A stretch of 6,268 nucleotides of DNA, taken from Chloroflexota bacterium (lineage in GTDB: Bacteria; Chloroflexota; Limnocylindria; Limnocylindrales; CSP1-4). How positions within the stretch are numbered: the stretch's first letter is position 1; each line of letters opens with the position of its first letter. Below are positions 1 through 4,643 of the stretch, piece after piece. Location: contig JAJYDP010000307.1 in assembly GCA_021777365.1 (NCBI GenBank), positions 1-6,268 of the forward strand, read 5' to 3'. Under the pieces are notes generated by a model, which was not told the DNA's origin, ran no database searches, and saw nothing but the letters and a program-made list of their open reading frames with translations. Position numbers and translations under genes: made by a program.

Positions 1-41
1 AGCAGCTTGACCAGCGCGGACGAGTCGAGGTAGACGGTCAC
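1..41 (-). CDS. vapC: PIN-domain (VapC-type) toxin, 5' end only
   Basis: Only the first 14 codons are present, starting with GTG at 41 and running off the left edge. They read VTVYLDSSALVKLL. This is the characteristic first strand and helix of PIN-domain ribonucleases, and the Asp in YLDSSALVK is the first of the conserved acidic metal ligands. VapC-type PIN toxins are Mg/Mn-dependent RNases that cleave tRNA or rRNA and are held inactive by their cognate antitoxin. The GTG overlaps the stop of the antitoxin gene by 4 nt (GTGA), the usual translational coupling of antitoxin and toxin. The catalytic remainder lies outside the window, so intactness cannot be judged. The family call rests on a short but very typical motif plus the neighbour. 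Confidence 0.8.
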   Translation of the reverse strand, partial: MTVYLDSSALVKL

Positions 42-337
42 CAGGGCTCCTCGTCGCGCAACTCGCGCAGGATGTCCGAAAGACTCGGCCCAGGCCCGAG
101 GTCGATCGGCTGACCGAGGTCCGCGATCTTGCCGGTGCCGGGCGTGGCACGGCCTTCCGCGATGAGGCGGTCGAGCACCGACATGGGCTCGGCAGGCGTG
201 GGCCCCAGCCGGGCTACGGGTCGCCCGTGCTCGGTCACCTCGAGCGTCTCCCCGGCCTCGACGCGCCGCAGGTAGACGGACAGGTTCTGCCGGAGCTCAC
301 GCACGCCGACGCGCGCCGGTCGATGGGTCTCGCTCAT
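38..337 (-). CDS. Phd/YefM-type antitoxin of a type II toxin-antitoxin pair
   Basis: A 99-residue protein starting MSETHRPARVGVRELRQNLS. Residues about 8-45 carry the Phd/YefM signature: VGVRELRQNLSVYLRRV, then GETLEVTEHGRPVARLGP. This is the DNA-binding dimer fold that represses its own promoter. The C-terminal part (LSDILRELRDEEPW) is the acidic helical tail that in this family wraps and inhibits the toxin. The reading frame is open further upstream to a GTG at 388. I chose the ATG at 337 because homology to the family begins there and because a promoter-like element lies directly before it. There is no Shine-Dalgarno sequence, which fits a leaderless transcript. The stop overlaps the GTG of the PIN toxin. 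The family is secure; the exact partner specificity is not. Confidence 0.9.
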   Translation of the reverse strand: MSETHRPARVGVRELRQNLSVYLRRVEAGETLEVTEHGRPVARLGPTPAEPMSVLDRLIAEGRATPGTGKIADLGQPIDLGPGPSLSDILRELRDEEPW

Positions 338-355
338 GTAGCACACGGTAGCACA
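338..355 (-). promoter_or_regulatory. Promoter/operator of the toxin-antitoxin pair (8-bp direct repeat)
   Basis: Two copies of GTAGCACA (plus strand, 338-345 and 348-355) repeat with a 10-bp period, one helical turn, immediately before the antitoxin ATG. Read on the minus strand, the outer copy contains TGC followed by TACCGT (350-345). This resembles an extended -10 box (TGn-TANNNT) ending 7 nt before the ATG, the spacing expected for a leaderless mRNA. No convincing -35 is visible. A repeat over the -10 fits autorepression by the antitoxin, as is usual in this class. The repeat is seen directly; its function is inferred. Confidence 0.55.
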
Positions 356-383
356 TTCGTGCAGACCTGGGGCCGCCGGGTGG

Positions 384-411
384 CTCACCGGGGCGCCAGG
401 TAACTCACCGG
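384..411. repeat. 8-bp direct repeat CTCACCGG at the toxin-antitoxin / SnoaL junction
   Basis: CTCACCGG occurs at 384-391 and again at 404-411 (20-bp period), between the antitoxin promoter and the truncated SnoaL-like reading frame. The repeat sits where sequence homologous to the missing half of that domain should begin. It could be a rearrangement scar or the end of a lost mobile element, but it is short and could be chance. Confidence 0.35.
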
Positions 412-752
412 TGGCGGATTCGCTGGGGTTTGAGTACGGCGAGGTGCACGTCGACGGGAACGACGGCGTTGCCTGGTGTGCCGCGAAGGGGACCGTCCGG
501 GCGAGTGTGGACGGCCAGAGGTTCCGGTCGGCCGTGCGGATGTCGGGCGTGCTCGTCCGAGTCGGCGATGGCTGGAAGATGGCCCAGTGGCACCTTTCGT
601 TCCCGGCCGCGGGGCAGCAGGAGGGCCACTCGTTCCGACGGGTGCGTGTCGCGCGGCCCGGGGCGCCTCACGCGGCCCGGGAGCGGACTATCCGCCAGGC
701 AGCCGGTGCCTCGCCACGAACGCGGCGGCCTGCGCGCGACGCTGCAGGTTGA
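411..752 (+). pseudogene. SnoaL/DUF4440-like domain fragment, N-terminus missing
   Basis: This frame encodes the C-terminal half of a SnoaL/NTF2-fold domain. Residues about 11-65 read as alternating strands (VAWCAAKGTVRAS, then FRSAVRMSGVLVRVGDGW) and end in KMAQWHLSFPA, the typical closing strand of the SnoaL_3/DUF4440 family. Such domains are usually about 110-140 residues, and the first helices and strands are absent. Upstream the frame is open back to 342 but encodes nothing resembling them. The only start is a GTG at 411 without a ribosome-binding site. After about residue 73 the frame continues as Arg/Ala-rich sequence and overlaps the 3' end of the opposite-strand response-regulator gene by 65 nt, so the tail is probably not native. 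I read it as a decayed, truncated gene. A short expressed protein is possible but less likely. Members of this fold range from cyclases to proteins of unknown function. Confidence 0.5.
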
Positions 753-1401
753 GCTTCGCGAGGATCGAGCTCACGTAGTTCTTGACAGTCTTGTCGGAGA
801 GGAAGATCTCCGCCGCGATCTCCTTGTTAGTCTTGCCCTCGGCCACGAGCAGGAGGATCCTGCGCTCCTGGCTGGTCAGGGCGCCCAGCTCGTCCTGGTA
901 GGTGCCCGACGCGACGCGCCGGACGCGGTCGAGGACCTGCTCGGTGATGGCCGGATCGAGGAGCGAGCCGCCTCGCCCGACCACCTCGAGCGCCGCGACC
1001 AGGTCGCGCCCCCGGACCTGCTTCAGCAGATAGCCGCTCGCGCCGGCCACGATCGACGCGAAGATGGCCTCGTCGTCGGGGTAGCTCGTGAGCATGACCA
1101 CGCGGATCTCGGGGTGCTGCGCGCGGATCTCCCGGGTGGCCTCGATGCCGGAGCCGTCCGGGAGCCGGATGTCCATCACGATCACGTCGGGTCGGTACGT
1201 GTGGGCCTGCGCGATCGCGTCGGCTGCCGAGGCCGCCTGCGCCACGACCTGGAACCCGGCGTGATGGTCGAGCAGCGACACGATGCCCTGCCGGACCACC
1301 TCGTGGTCGTCCACCACCAGGATCCGCAGGACGGGGGGAACCGAGGCGTGCGTCCCGTCCGCGGATCGCGGCTGCCCAGCTGGTCGGTCTGCGGCAGGCA
1401 T
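688..1401 (-). CDS. NarL/FixJ-family response regulator, DosR/DevR-like
   Basis: A 237-residue two-domain transcription regulator. The receiver domain spans about residues 25-145, with acidic-pocket D31/D32, phosphoacceptor D77 (in VIVMDIRLPDGSG), T105 and K127 (YLLK) all present, so it should be phosphorylatable. A linker leads to a LuxR-type helix-turn-helix at about 173-230. That domain contains LTSQERRILLLVAEGKTNKEI and SDKTVKNYVSSILAKLN, close in pattern to DosR/DevR-type regulators of actinobacterial dormancy and hypoxia responses. The ATG at 1401 is preceded by an in-frame TGA, so it is the most upstream start. The first ~24 residues are an extra Pro/Ala-rich leader before the first strand. 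It follows the upstream gene by 6 nt and lacks its own ribosome-binding site, consistent with last place in an operon. No histidine kinase is in the window. The family is secure; regulon and signal are unknown. Confidence 0.95.
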   Translation of the reverse strand: MPAADRPAGQPRSADGTHASVPPVLRILVVDDHEVVRQGIVSLLDHHAGFQVVAQAASAADAIAQAHTYRPDVIVMDIRLPDGSGIEATREIRAQHPEIRVVMLTSYPDDEAIFASIVAGASGYLLKQVRGRDLVAALEVVGRGGSLLDPAITEQVLDRVRRVASGTYQDELGALTSQERRILLLVAEGKTNKEIAAEIFLSDKTVKNYVSSILAKLNLQRRAQAAAFVARHRLPGG

Positions 1402-1407
1402 CGACGA

Positions 1408-1743
1408 TCAGCCGCCGGGCCGGGGCGGCTTCGTGCCTTCCACGAAGCGTCCCGGTGGGGTGACGGTCGCGGACTGGACCCGCAGCCCGAACCGGATCGC
1501 CAGTCGCGGCCACTCGGGATCGTCGGGCGCCCAGGCGTGCTCCTGGACACCGTCGGCGTCGTAACGGGTCAGCGTGCCATCGGCGGACAGGACGAGCCTT
1601 CCACCGCCGGGGAACGCCAGTTCTCGTCGCCGGTACCGGCGACCGTGCGCGGCCGGGCCCGGTTCCCGGGGCCGATCCACCTGGCGCTCGGGCGCAGACG
1701 CGTCATCGCCGACGGCGCCGTCAGTGCGCGACGGCTCATCCAC
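1408..1743 (-). CDS. Small protein of unknown function
   Basis: I do not recognise this protein. From the GTG at 1743 it has 111 residues. The first ~38 are polar, charged and likely disordered. Residues about 39-92 look like a compact folded unit: RRRELAFPGGGRLVLSADG and TLTRYDADG suggest beta strands with turns, then HAWAPDDPEWPRLAIRFGL with several aromatics. The tail (TPPGRFVEGTKPPRPGG) is Pro/Gly-rich. The start overlaps the end of the zinc-ribbon gene by 8 nt, and the stop lies 6 nt before the response-regulator start, so the three are probably translated together. The GTG at 1743 is chosen for this coupling and a GGTGG sequence about 7 nt upstream. The frame stays open further upstream, but there it overlaps the zinc-ribbon gene extensively. 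Later in-frame GTGs are possible starts. Confidence 0.65.
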   Translation of the reverse strand: MDEPSRTDGAVGDDASAPERQVDRPREPGPAAHGRRYRRRELAFPGGGRLVLSADGTLTRYDADGVQEHAWAPDDPEWPRLAIRFGLRVQSATVTPPGRFVEGTKPPRPGG

Positions 1744-2047
1744 GGAGGTTCCACCAGTCCGGGTCGTCCCCTCCAGGGAACTTCGTCGCGCGCCACTCGT
1801 GGCGGCAGTCCATGCACCAGAGGCCACCGAAGTGCTCTCCGTCGACGGCGACGTTCGACGACTTGCAGGCAGGGCACTCCCGGCGCTCGGCCATCCAGGC
1901 GCCGTACTGAGCCTGGGTGACATCCTCGCGGCGTCGCTCCGTGACCACGCTGTTCGCGAGATCCTGGGGCGAGTCGCGACGCGCGAGGGGCTTGGCCCTG
2001 GCCTGCCGCCTCCGCCGGGGATCGGATCCCGTGTTGCCACTGGTCAC
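1736..2047 (-). CDS. Zinc-ribbon protein, four-cysteine type
   Basis: A 103-residue protein. Residues 58-81 hold a zinc ribbon: CPACKSSNV (C58, C61) and, 16 residues on, LWCMDCRHEW (C78, C81). The form CxxC-x16-CxxC, with an aromatic/His after the second pair, is typical of rubredoxin-like or TFIIS-like knuckles. The first ~45 residues are Arg/Lys-rich (RRRRQARAKPLARR) and could contact nucleic acid; this is inference. The Trp-rich end (PDWWNLRG) overlaps the next gene by 8 nt. It starts with GTG at 2047, preceded at 6-nt spacing by AAGGGGG. Specific function unknown; such ribbons bind nucleic acid or scaffold protein complexes. Confidence 0.8.
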   Translation of the reverse strand: MTSGNTGSDPRRRRQARAKPLARRDSPQDLANSVVTERRREDVTQAQYGAWMAERRECPACKSSNVAVDGEHFGGLWCMDCRHEWRATKFPGGDDPDWWNLRG

Positions 2048-2053
2048 GCCTTA

Positions 2054-2060
2054 CCCCCTT
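2054..2060 (-). promoter_or_regulatory. Ribosome-binding site of the zinc-ribbon gene
   Basis: On the minus strand AAGGGGG lies 6 nt before the GTG at 2047. It is one of the clearest Shine-Dalgarno sequences in the window and supports the GTG start over internal candidates. It follows the only sizeable gap (61 nt) inside the five-gene series. Confidence 0.6.
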
Positions 2061-2108
2061 TGCGGCCCTGGGTTCGGATCTGGCTGGTCCGATCCCGGCC
2101 GCCGGCCG

Positions 2109-2423
2109 TCAGCCCGGTCGATCGCCCGCGGGCAGCTTCTCGACGTCGATGGTGCGGACCCGGCGCGTGCCGCCTGCGTCGGTGCGCACGAACACGGACG
2201 GGATGGCCGTCCCGGCGAGCGCCTCCACCACCGCCGTCTCGCCAGCGTACAGCCCGGTCCCGTTGATCCGCACACGGTCGCCGACGGCGAAGTCGCCGCC
2301 CCCGGCCCGCGCGGCCAGGTCGATCGAGACAACCGTCGGCCGCTGGAACGGGATGTCGCGGTTCGCTGAGCGCTGGCTGGTCGCGGTGCGGGCGGGCGGG
2401 TAGGTCTGCTTGCGCTTCCGCAT
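2109..2423 (-). CDS. Small KOW/SH3-like domain protein
   Basis: A 104-residue protein starting MRKRKQTYPP. The first ~40 residues are basic and polar. Residues about 45-99 form a small beta-barrel-like unit, FAVGDRVRINGTGLYAGET followed by AVVEAL and a closing strand SVFVRT with VRTIDVEKL. The pattern GDxVxI-N-GTGLYAGExAxVE resembles KOW/SH3-like motifs of ribosomal L24- and NusG-type proteins, which bind RNA or protein. That similarity is by eye, not a confident family call. The ATG follows the previous gene's stop after one base (TGA, C, ATG), so translation is probably coupled; the upstream SD is weak. The longer open frame upstream is Arg-rich shadow sequence of the neighbouring gene, so I start at 2423. 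Confidence 0.75.
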   Translation of the reverse strand: MRKRKQTYPPARTATSQRSANRDIPFQRPTVVSIDLAARAGGGDFAVGDRVRINGTGLYAGETAVVEALAGTAIPSVFVRTDAGGTRRVRTIDVEKLPAGDRPG

Positions 2424-2424
2424 G

Positions 2425-2682
2425 TCAGCTTCGCCCCCGCGACCGCGGCTGCTCCTTCGGCGGTCGGGGCTCGTGGCCCGGCCGCGGCGGTCTCGGCGCC
2501 GTTCCCGGCGCCATGTCCGGCTTCCGGGGCTCGGGACCTCGGGCACGCGCGGCCTTGACCGACTGTGTAAACGACTCGGCCGCGTCCGGCGGGAGGCTTC
2601 TGATCCACGCGTCCTGGATCTCACGCATCCGCTGCGTCTCCGCGGCTCGCCGCTCGCGAACCTGCACCGAGTACTTTGACAT
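2425..2682 (-). CDS. Small charged protein with proline-rich tail, unknown function
   Basis: I do not recognise this 85-residue protein. Residues 1-47 look helical and amphipathic (SKYSVQVRERRAAETQRMRE, then IQDAWIRSLPPDAAESFTQSV). Residues about 50-85 are a Pro/Arg/Gly-rich, probably disordered tail (MAPGTAPRPPRPGHEPRPPK). The ATG at 2682 is chosen because a strong Shine-Dalgarno (GTGAGGG) sits 5 nt upstream. The open frame continues further upstream but only as low-quality Arg-rich sequence. It is the first gene of the apparent five-gene operon that ends with the response regulator, and its stop is one base from the KOW-like gene. Confidence 0.75.
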   Translation of the reverse strand: MSKYSVQVRERRAAETQRMREIQDAWIRSLPPDAAESFTQSVKAARARGPEPRKPDMAPGTAPRPPRPGHEPRPPKEQPRSRGRS

Positions 2683-3014
2683 TCGATCCCTCACTTCGCC
2701 GGACGTCCATGGGCATGGCGCCAGTTGCCGATCGGGTCGCAGAGCTCGATGCCCACGTCGCGTGGAGCGACCGCATCGGCCGGGTCGACCGGACCGCCCG
2801 CGTATATTCGTCCTCAGCCGCGACCCGTGCCAGGGACGCACGCGCGATCGGCCACGCGCGAGCTTCGCCGCACGAGCTGGCGACATGTCCACGGTACCCG
2901 GTTCTGACCGATCGCGCGCTGCGGCGGGGCGGTGGGGCCCGCACCGGGGGGAGTGCCGCGCCGGTCGGGATACCGCGCCCGGTTTGCGTGGCAGTGCAAG
3001 CCGCTTCATGCGCC
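2683..3014. other. Intergenic region with small palindromes
   Basis: No convincing gene: every frame here gives Arg/Pro/Ala-rich shadow sequence. On the operon's upstream side lie GGACGTCC (2701-2708) overlapping CCATG-GG-CATGG (2707-2718), and a perfect dyad CCACG-TCG-CGTGG (2753-2765). They are placed where a leader or operator of the five-gene operon would be. No good -10/-35 pair is seen on the minus strand. Confidence 0.5.
2688..2694 (-). promoter_or_regulatory. Ribosome-binding site of the first operon gene
   Basis: The minus strand reads GTGAGGG, then five bases, then the ATG at 2682. The good match and spacing fix this start and reject the longer frame upstream. Confidence 0.7.
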
Positions 3015-3090
3015 CGCTCCGGGCGAGGTGGCGCGCGCCGGGCGAGGTGGCGCACGCCGGGCGCCGGGGCGCACGCTCCGGGCGAGGGCG
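3015..3090. repeat. 19-bp degenerate tandem repeat, about four copies
   Basis: Units begin at 3015, 3034, 3053 and 3072. The first two (CGCTCCGGGCGAGGTGGCG and CGCGCCGGGCGAGGTGGCG) differ at one position; the third and fourth are more diverged. The array is entirely noncoding and ends 10 bp before the 40-bp array. A GGGCGCGCCC palindrome (3086-3095) sits at its edge. Confidence 0.75.
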
Positions 3091-3100
3091 CGCCCCGGGC

Positions 3101-3230
3101 TCGCGTTTGCGGCCCGATCAACTGGGTCGCCCCGCCGAGTTCGCGTTTGCGGCCCGATCAACTGGGTCGCCCCGCCGAGTTCGCGTTTGCGGACCGATCA
3201 GCTGGGTCGCCCGGCCGAGTTCGCGTTTGC
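3101..3230. repeat. 40-bp tandem repeat, 3.25 copies, running into the VanW-like gene
   Basis: Copies at 3101-3140 and 3141-3180 are identical. The copy at 3181-3220 differs at three positions (3193 C to A, 3201 A to G, 3213 C to G). A fourth is cut after 10 bp (3221-3230, TCGCGTTTGC). The unit is not a multiple of three and shifts frame between copies, so it is not a protein repeat. There are no spacers, which excludes CRISPR. Within the unit GGCCC and GGGTC can form a short stem around an 8-nt loop. The last 33 bp lie inside the neighbouring coding sequence. Confidence 0.9.
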
Positions 3231-4040
3231 CACGTCGGCTACCTCGACCTCGTCGAGCGCGTATGTCACCTCCGCGTAGTTCGCCGCGATCAGCTCCTCG
3301 CGGACGAGATCGCCCGTGGTCCGGTCGATCGTGCGCCGCCAGAGCTCGTTCTCGCGGCAGACCCGGCCGTCGGGCTCGCGCACGAACCGGTGCCGCCGCT
3401 CCTCCACGTGGTACGCGAGCGGCCACGGTCGATCCGCACGGACCTCCCCGTGCAGCTCCGTGTCGGTCAACCAGGCGCGCAGCTGCAGGGTCAGGTCGGT
3501 GGGGTTCCGCAGTCGCAGGTCGACGTAGTTGTAGAAGACGGTCGCGCCGCTGCCGAACGGGAGTACCCGGTGGTCGTCGGGAAACGGGTCGAAGCCGTGG
3601 TGGTGGTGCTCGACGACCTCGAGCGGGGTGTGCAGCGCCATCCAGTGGAGCAGGTTCGAGAGCTGGCAGAGGCCGCCGCCGGTCGCCACGCGAACCCGGC
3701 CGCGCGCGAGGACGAGCCCTTCCACGAAGCCGCGGCGTGCCGAGGGTTCACCGACACGGTGCCAGAACGAGAAGACCTCGCCGGGGCGCACCAGCAGGCC
3801 GTCGACCGGCGTCACGGCGAGCCCGAGGTTCACGATCTTCGTCTCCTGGAGGCGCGGGTCGCTGTCGCCGAGCCGGCGGCGCAGCACCGAGGCGTGCCGA
3901 ACGAGCACGCGGGGCAGGGAGGACGGCCGCTGCTCGCCGGCGAACCGGACGCCGCCGCGCCGGTCCGAGAGGCGGCGCGCCAGTCGGAGCTGCGCGACGC
4001 GGGTCTCGTAGATCGCCGGGTGGAAATCGGAGAGGGACAT
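3198..4040 (-). CDS. VanW-family protein
   Basis: A 280-residue protein with the VanW domain at about residues 66-185. Diagnostic stretches are ETKIVNLGLAVTPVDGLLV, RPGEVFSFWHRVGEP, GGGLCQLSNLLHWMAL (residues 121-136) and the histidine-rich HHHHGFDPFPDDHRVLPFGS (145-164), followed by GATVFYNYVDLRLRNPTD. VanW was named from vanB-type vancomycin-resistance clusters, but its role is not established and most homologues lie outside resistance loci. No van ligase, dehydrogenase or VanRS genes are in this window, so resistance should not be inferred. No signal peptide or membrane segment is evident. The start is the ATG at 4040; the upstream SD is weak. The last ten residues (ANANSAGRPS) and the TGA stop come from the adjoining 40-bp repeat, so the native C-terminus was probably near residue 270. 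Confidence 0.9.
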   Translation of the reverse strand: MSLSDFHPAIYETRVAQLRLARRLSDRRGGVRFAGEQRPSSLPRVLVRHASVLRRRLGDSDPRLQETKIVNLGLAVTPVDGLLVRPGEVFSFWHRVGEPSARRGFVEGLVLARGRVRVATGGGLCQLSNLLHWMALHTPLEVVEHHHHGFDPFPDDHRVLPFGSGATVFYNYVDLRLRNPTDLTLQLRAWLTDTELHGEVRADRPWPLAYHVEERRHRFVREPDGRVCRENELWRRTIDRTTGDLVREELIAANYAEVTYALDEVEVADVANANSAGRPS

Positions 4041-4468
4041 GGGCGTTCGGGCACACGGTGCGACCGCCGTGTCGGCCTGGGTGAGGGCCGTTGGTCGCGA
4101 AACCGTGCTCGGGACCGGCGGCGAGCCGCGCCACTGGCCCTACCGACGGAGTGCGGCGTGGGGAACGGAACGTGGGGGAGCGGCACATGGCCGGCACGTG
4201 ACCCGGGCGAAATGGCCGGATTCCCGTGAGGTGTTGCCTGGGCCACCTTCCCGGACGACTCGGTGCCCGAGATCGGCCATGGGACGTCAGGCGCGGGGGT
4301 CTGCACGTTCGACCCGTGCGTGAAGGTCGGTTCCGGCGCGCTGTTCGGGCCGATCCAACGGTCCCGCGTCCGCCCTCGAGCCCTGCCACAGTGCCTGCGC
4401 GTCGCCTCGCGGGAATCTGGCCCACCCGGTCACCGATTCGCCGGGCGGACCGGCGCTCCGAGCGGACG
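4041..4468. other. Divergent intergenic region, no gene seen
   Basis: This is the shared upstream region between the VanW-like gene (minus) and the ureohydrolase (plus). Open frames across it lack recognisable protein sequence and look like GC-driven shadows. Apart from the inverted repeat at 4053-4072, it shows only minor repeats such as ATGGCCGG twice (near 4187 and 4213). I found no tRNA-like or riboswitch-like consensus. Confidence 0.5.
4053..4072. promoter_or_regulatory. Inverted repeat in the VanW-like gene leader
   Basis: ACACGG (4053-4058) and CCGTGT (4067-4072) form a 6-bp dyad with an 8-nt centre, ending 13 nt before the ATG at 4040. A competing inner stem, CGGT-GCG-ACCG (4056-4066), overlaps it. 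It could be an operator or a leader hairpin over the ribosome-binding region; function is inferred. Confidence 0.3.
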
Positions 4469-4518
4469 CAAGGGTTCTCGCACGCGGCGTGCGGCAAAGG
4501 CTCTCGCACGCGGCGTGC
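4469..4518. repeat. Duplicated 24-bp element with perfect dyad upstream of the ureohydrolase
   Basis: A 24-bp element at 4469-4492 recurs at 4495-4518 with 22 identities and a 26-bp period; the last 17 bp are identical. Each copy ends in GCACG-CGG-CGTGC, a perfect 5-bp inverted repeat around a 3-bp centre (4480-4492 and 4506-4518). The second copy ends 16 bp before the putative -35. The layout resembles paired operator sites for a dimeric regulator, though this is inferred from position and symmetry only. Confidence 0.65.
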
Positions 4519-4534
4519 TGCGGCAGTCTCCCAC

Positions 4535-4562
4535 TTGCGCCCCACCCGCGGGCCCGTAGACT
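4535..4562 (+). promoter_or_regulatory. Putative promoter of the ureohydrolase-deacetylase pair
   Basis: TTGCGC (4535-4540), a 16-bp spacer and TAGACT (4557-4562) fit a housekeeping-type promoter of a high-GC bacterium (TTG start of -35, TANNNT -10). It would give an untranslated leader of about 75 nt before the GTG at 4644. No other comparable pair is seen nearby. Confidence 0.5.
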
Positions 4563-4634
4563 GTCGCGTCAAGCCGCCTGGCCTTGCTCGGGCAGGGTCT
4601 GGCAGGCGCCCTCGATCCAGGCAGCCCCGACCGC

Positions 4635-4638
4635 GAGG
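4635..4638 (+). promoter_or_regulatory. Ribosome-binding site deciding the ureohydrolase start
   Basis: GAGG at 4635-4638 lies five bases before the GTG at 4644. It favours this start over the GTG-initiated longer frame from 4584 and over the ATG at 4671. Confidence 0.5.
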
Positions 4639-4643
4639 TTCCC

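Noticed and set aside
652..681. Two copies of CGCGGCCCGGG as a terminator between convergent genes
   Set aside because: They are direct, not inverted, repeats 19 bp apart, with no T-tract; short GC-rich repeats are expected here.
430..1920. A very long plus-strand open frame across the response-regulator and neighbouring genes
   Set aside because: It is antisense to well-recognised genes, and its translation is Arg/Gly/Asp-rich without motifs. High GC content keeps the frame open.
2803..2808. TATATT as a -10 box on the plus strand (TATACG on the minus)
   Set aside because: No -35 at suitable spacing on either strand, and no plus-strand gene follows. As a promoter for the minus operon it would leave a long leader and a poor match.
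3101..3230. Possible CRISPR array
   Set aside because: The 40-bp units are directly contiguous with no spacers, and no cas genes are present.
3198..4040. Vancomycin-resistance determinant
   Set aside because: Only a VanW-family protein is present, without van ligase, dehydrogenase, dipeptidase or VanRS genes; the name alone does not imply resistance.
2513..4229. Two long plus-strand open frames over the small genes, repeats and VanW-like gene
   Set aside because: Both are antisense shadows of the VanW-like and small-protein genes and pass through frame-shifting tandem repeats.
4041..4560. A gene or structured RNA in the divergent intergenic region
   Set aside because: Open frames lack protein-like sequence, and I saw no tRNA T-loop, riboswitch or other known RNA consensus.
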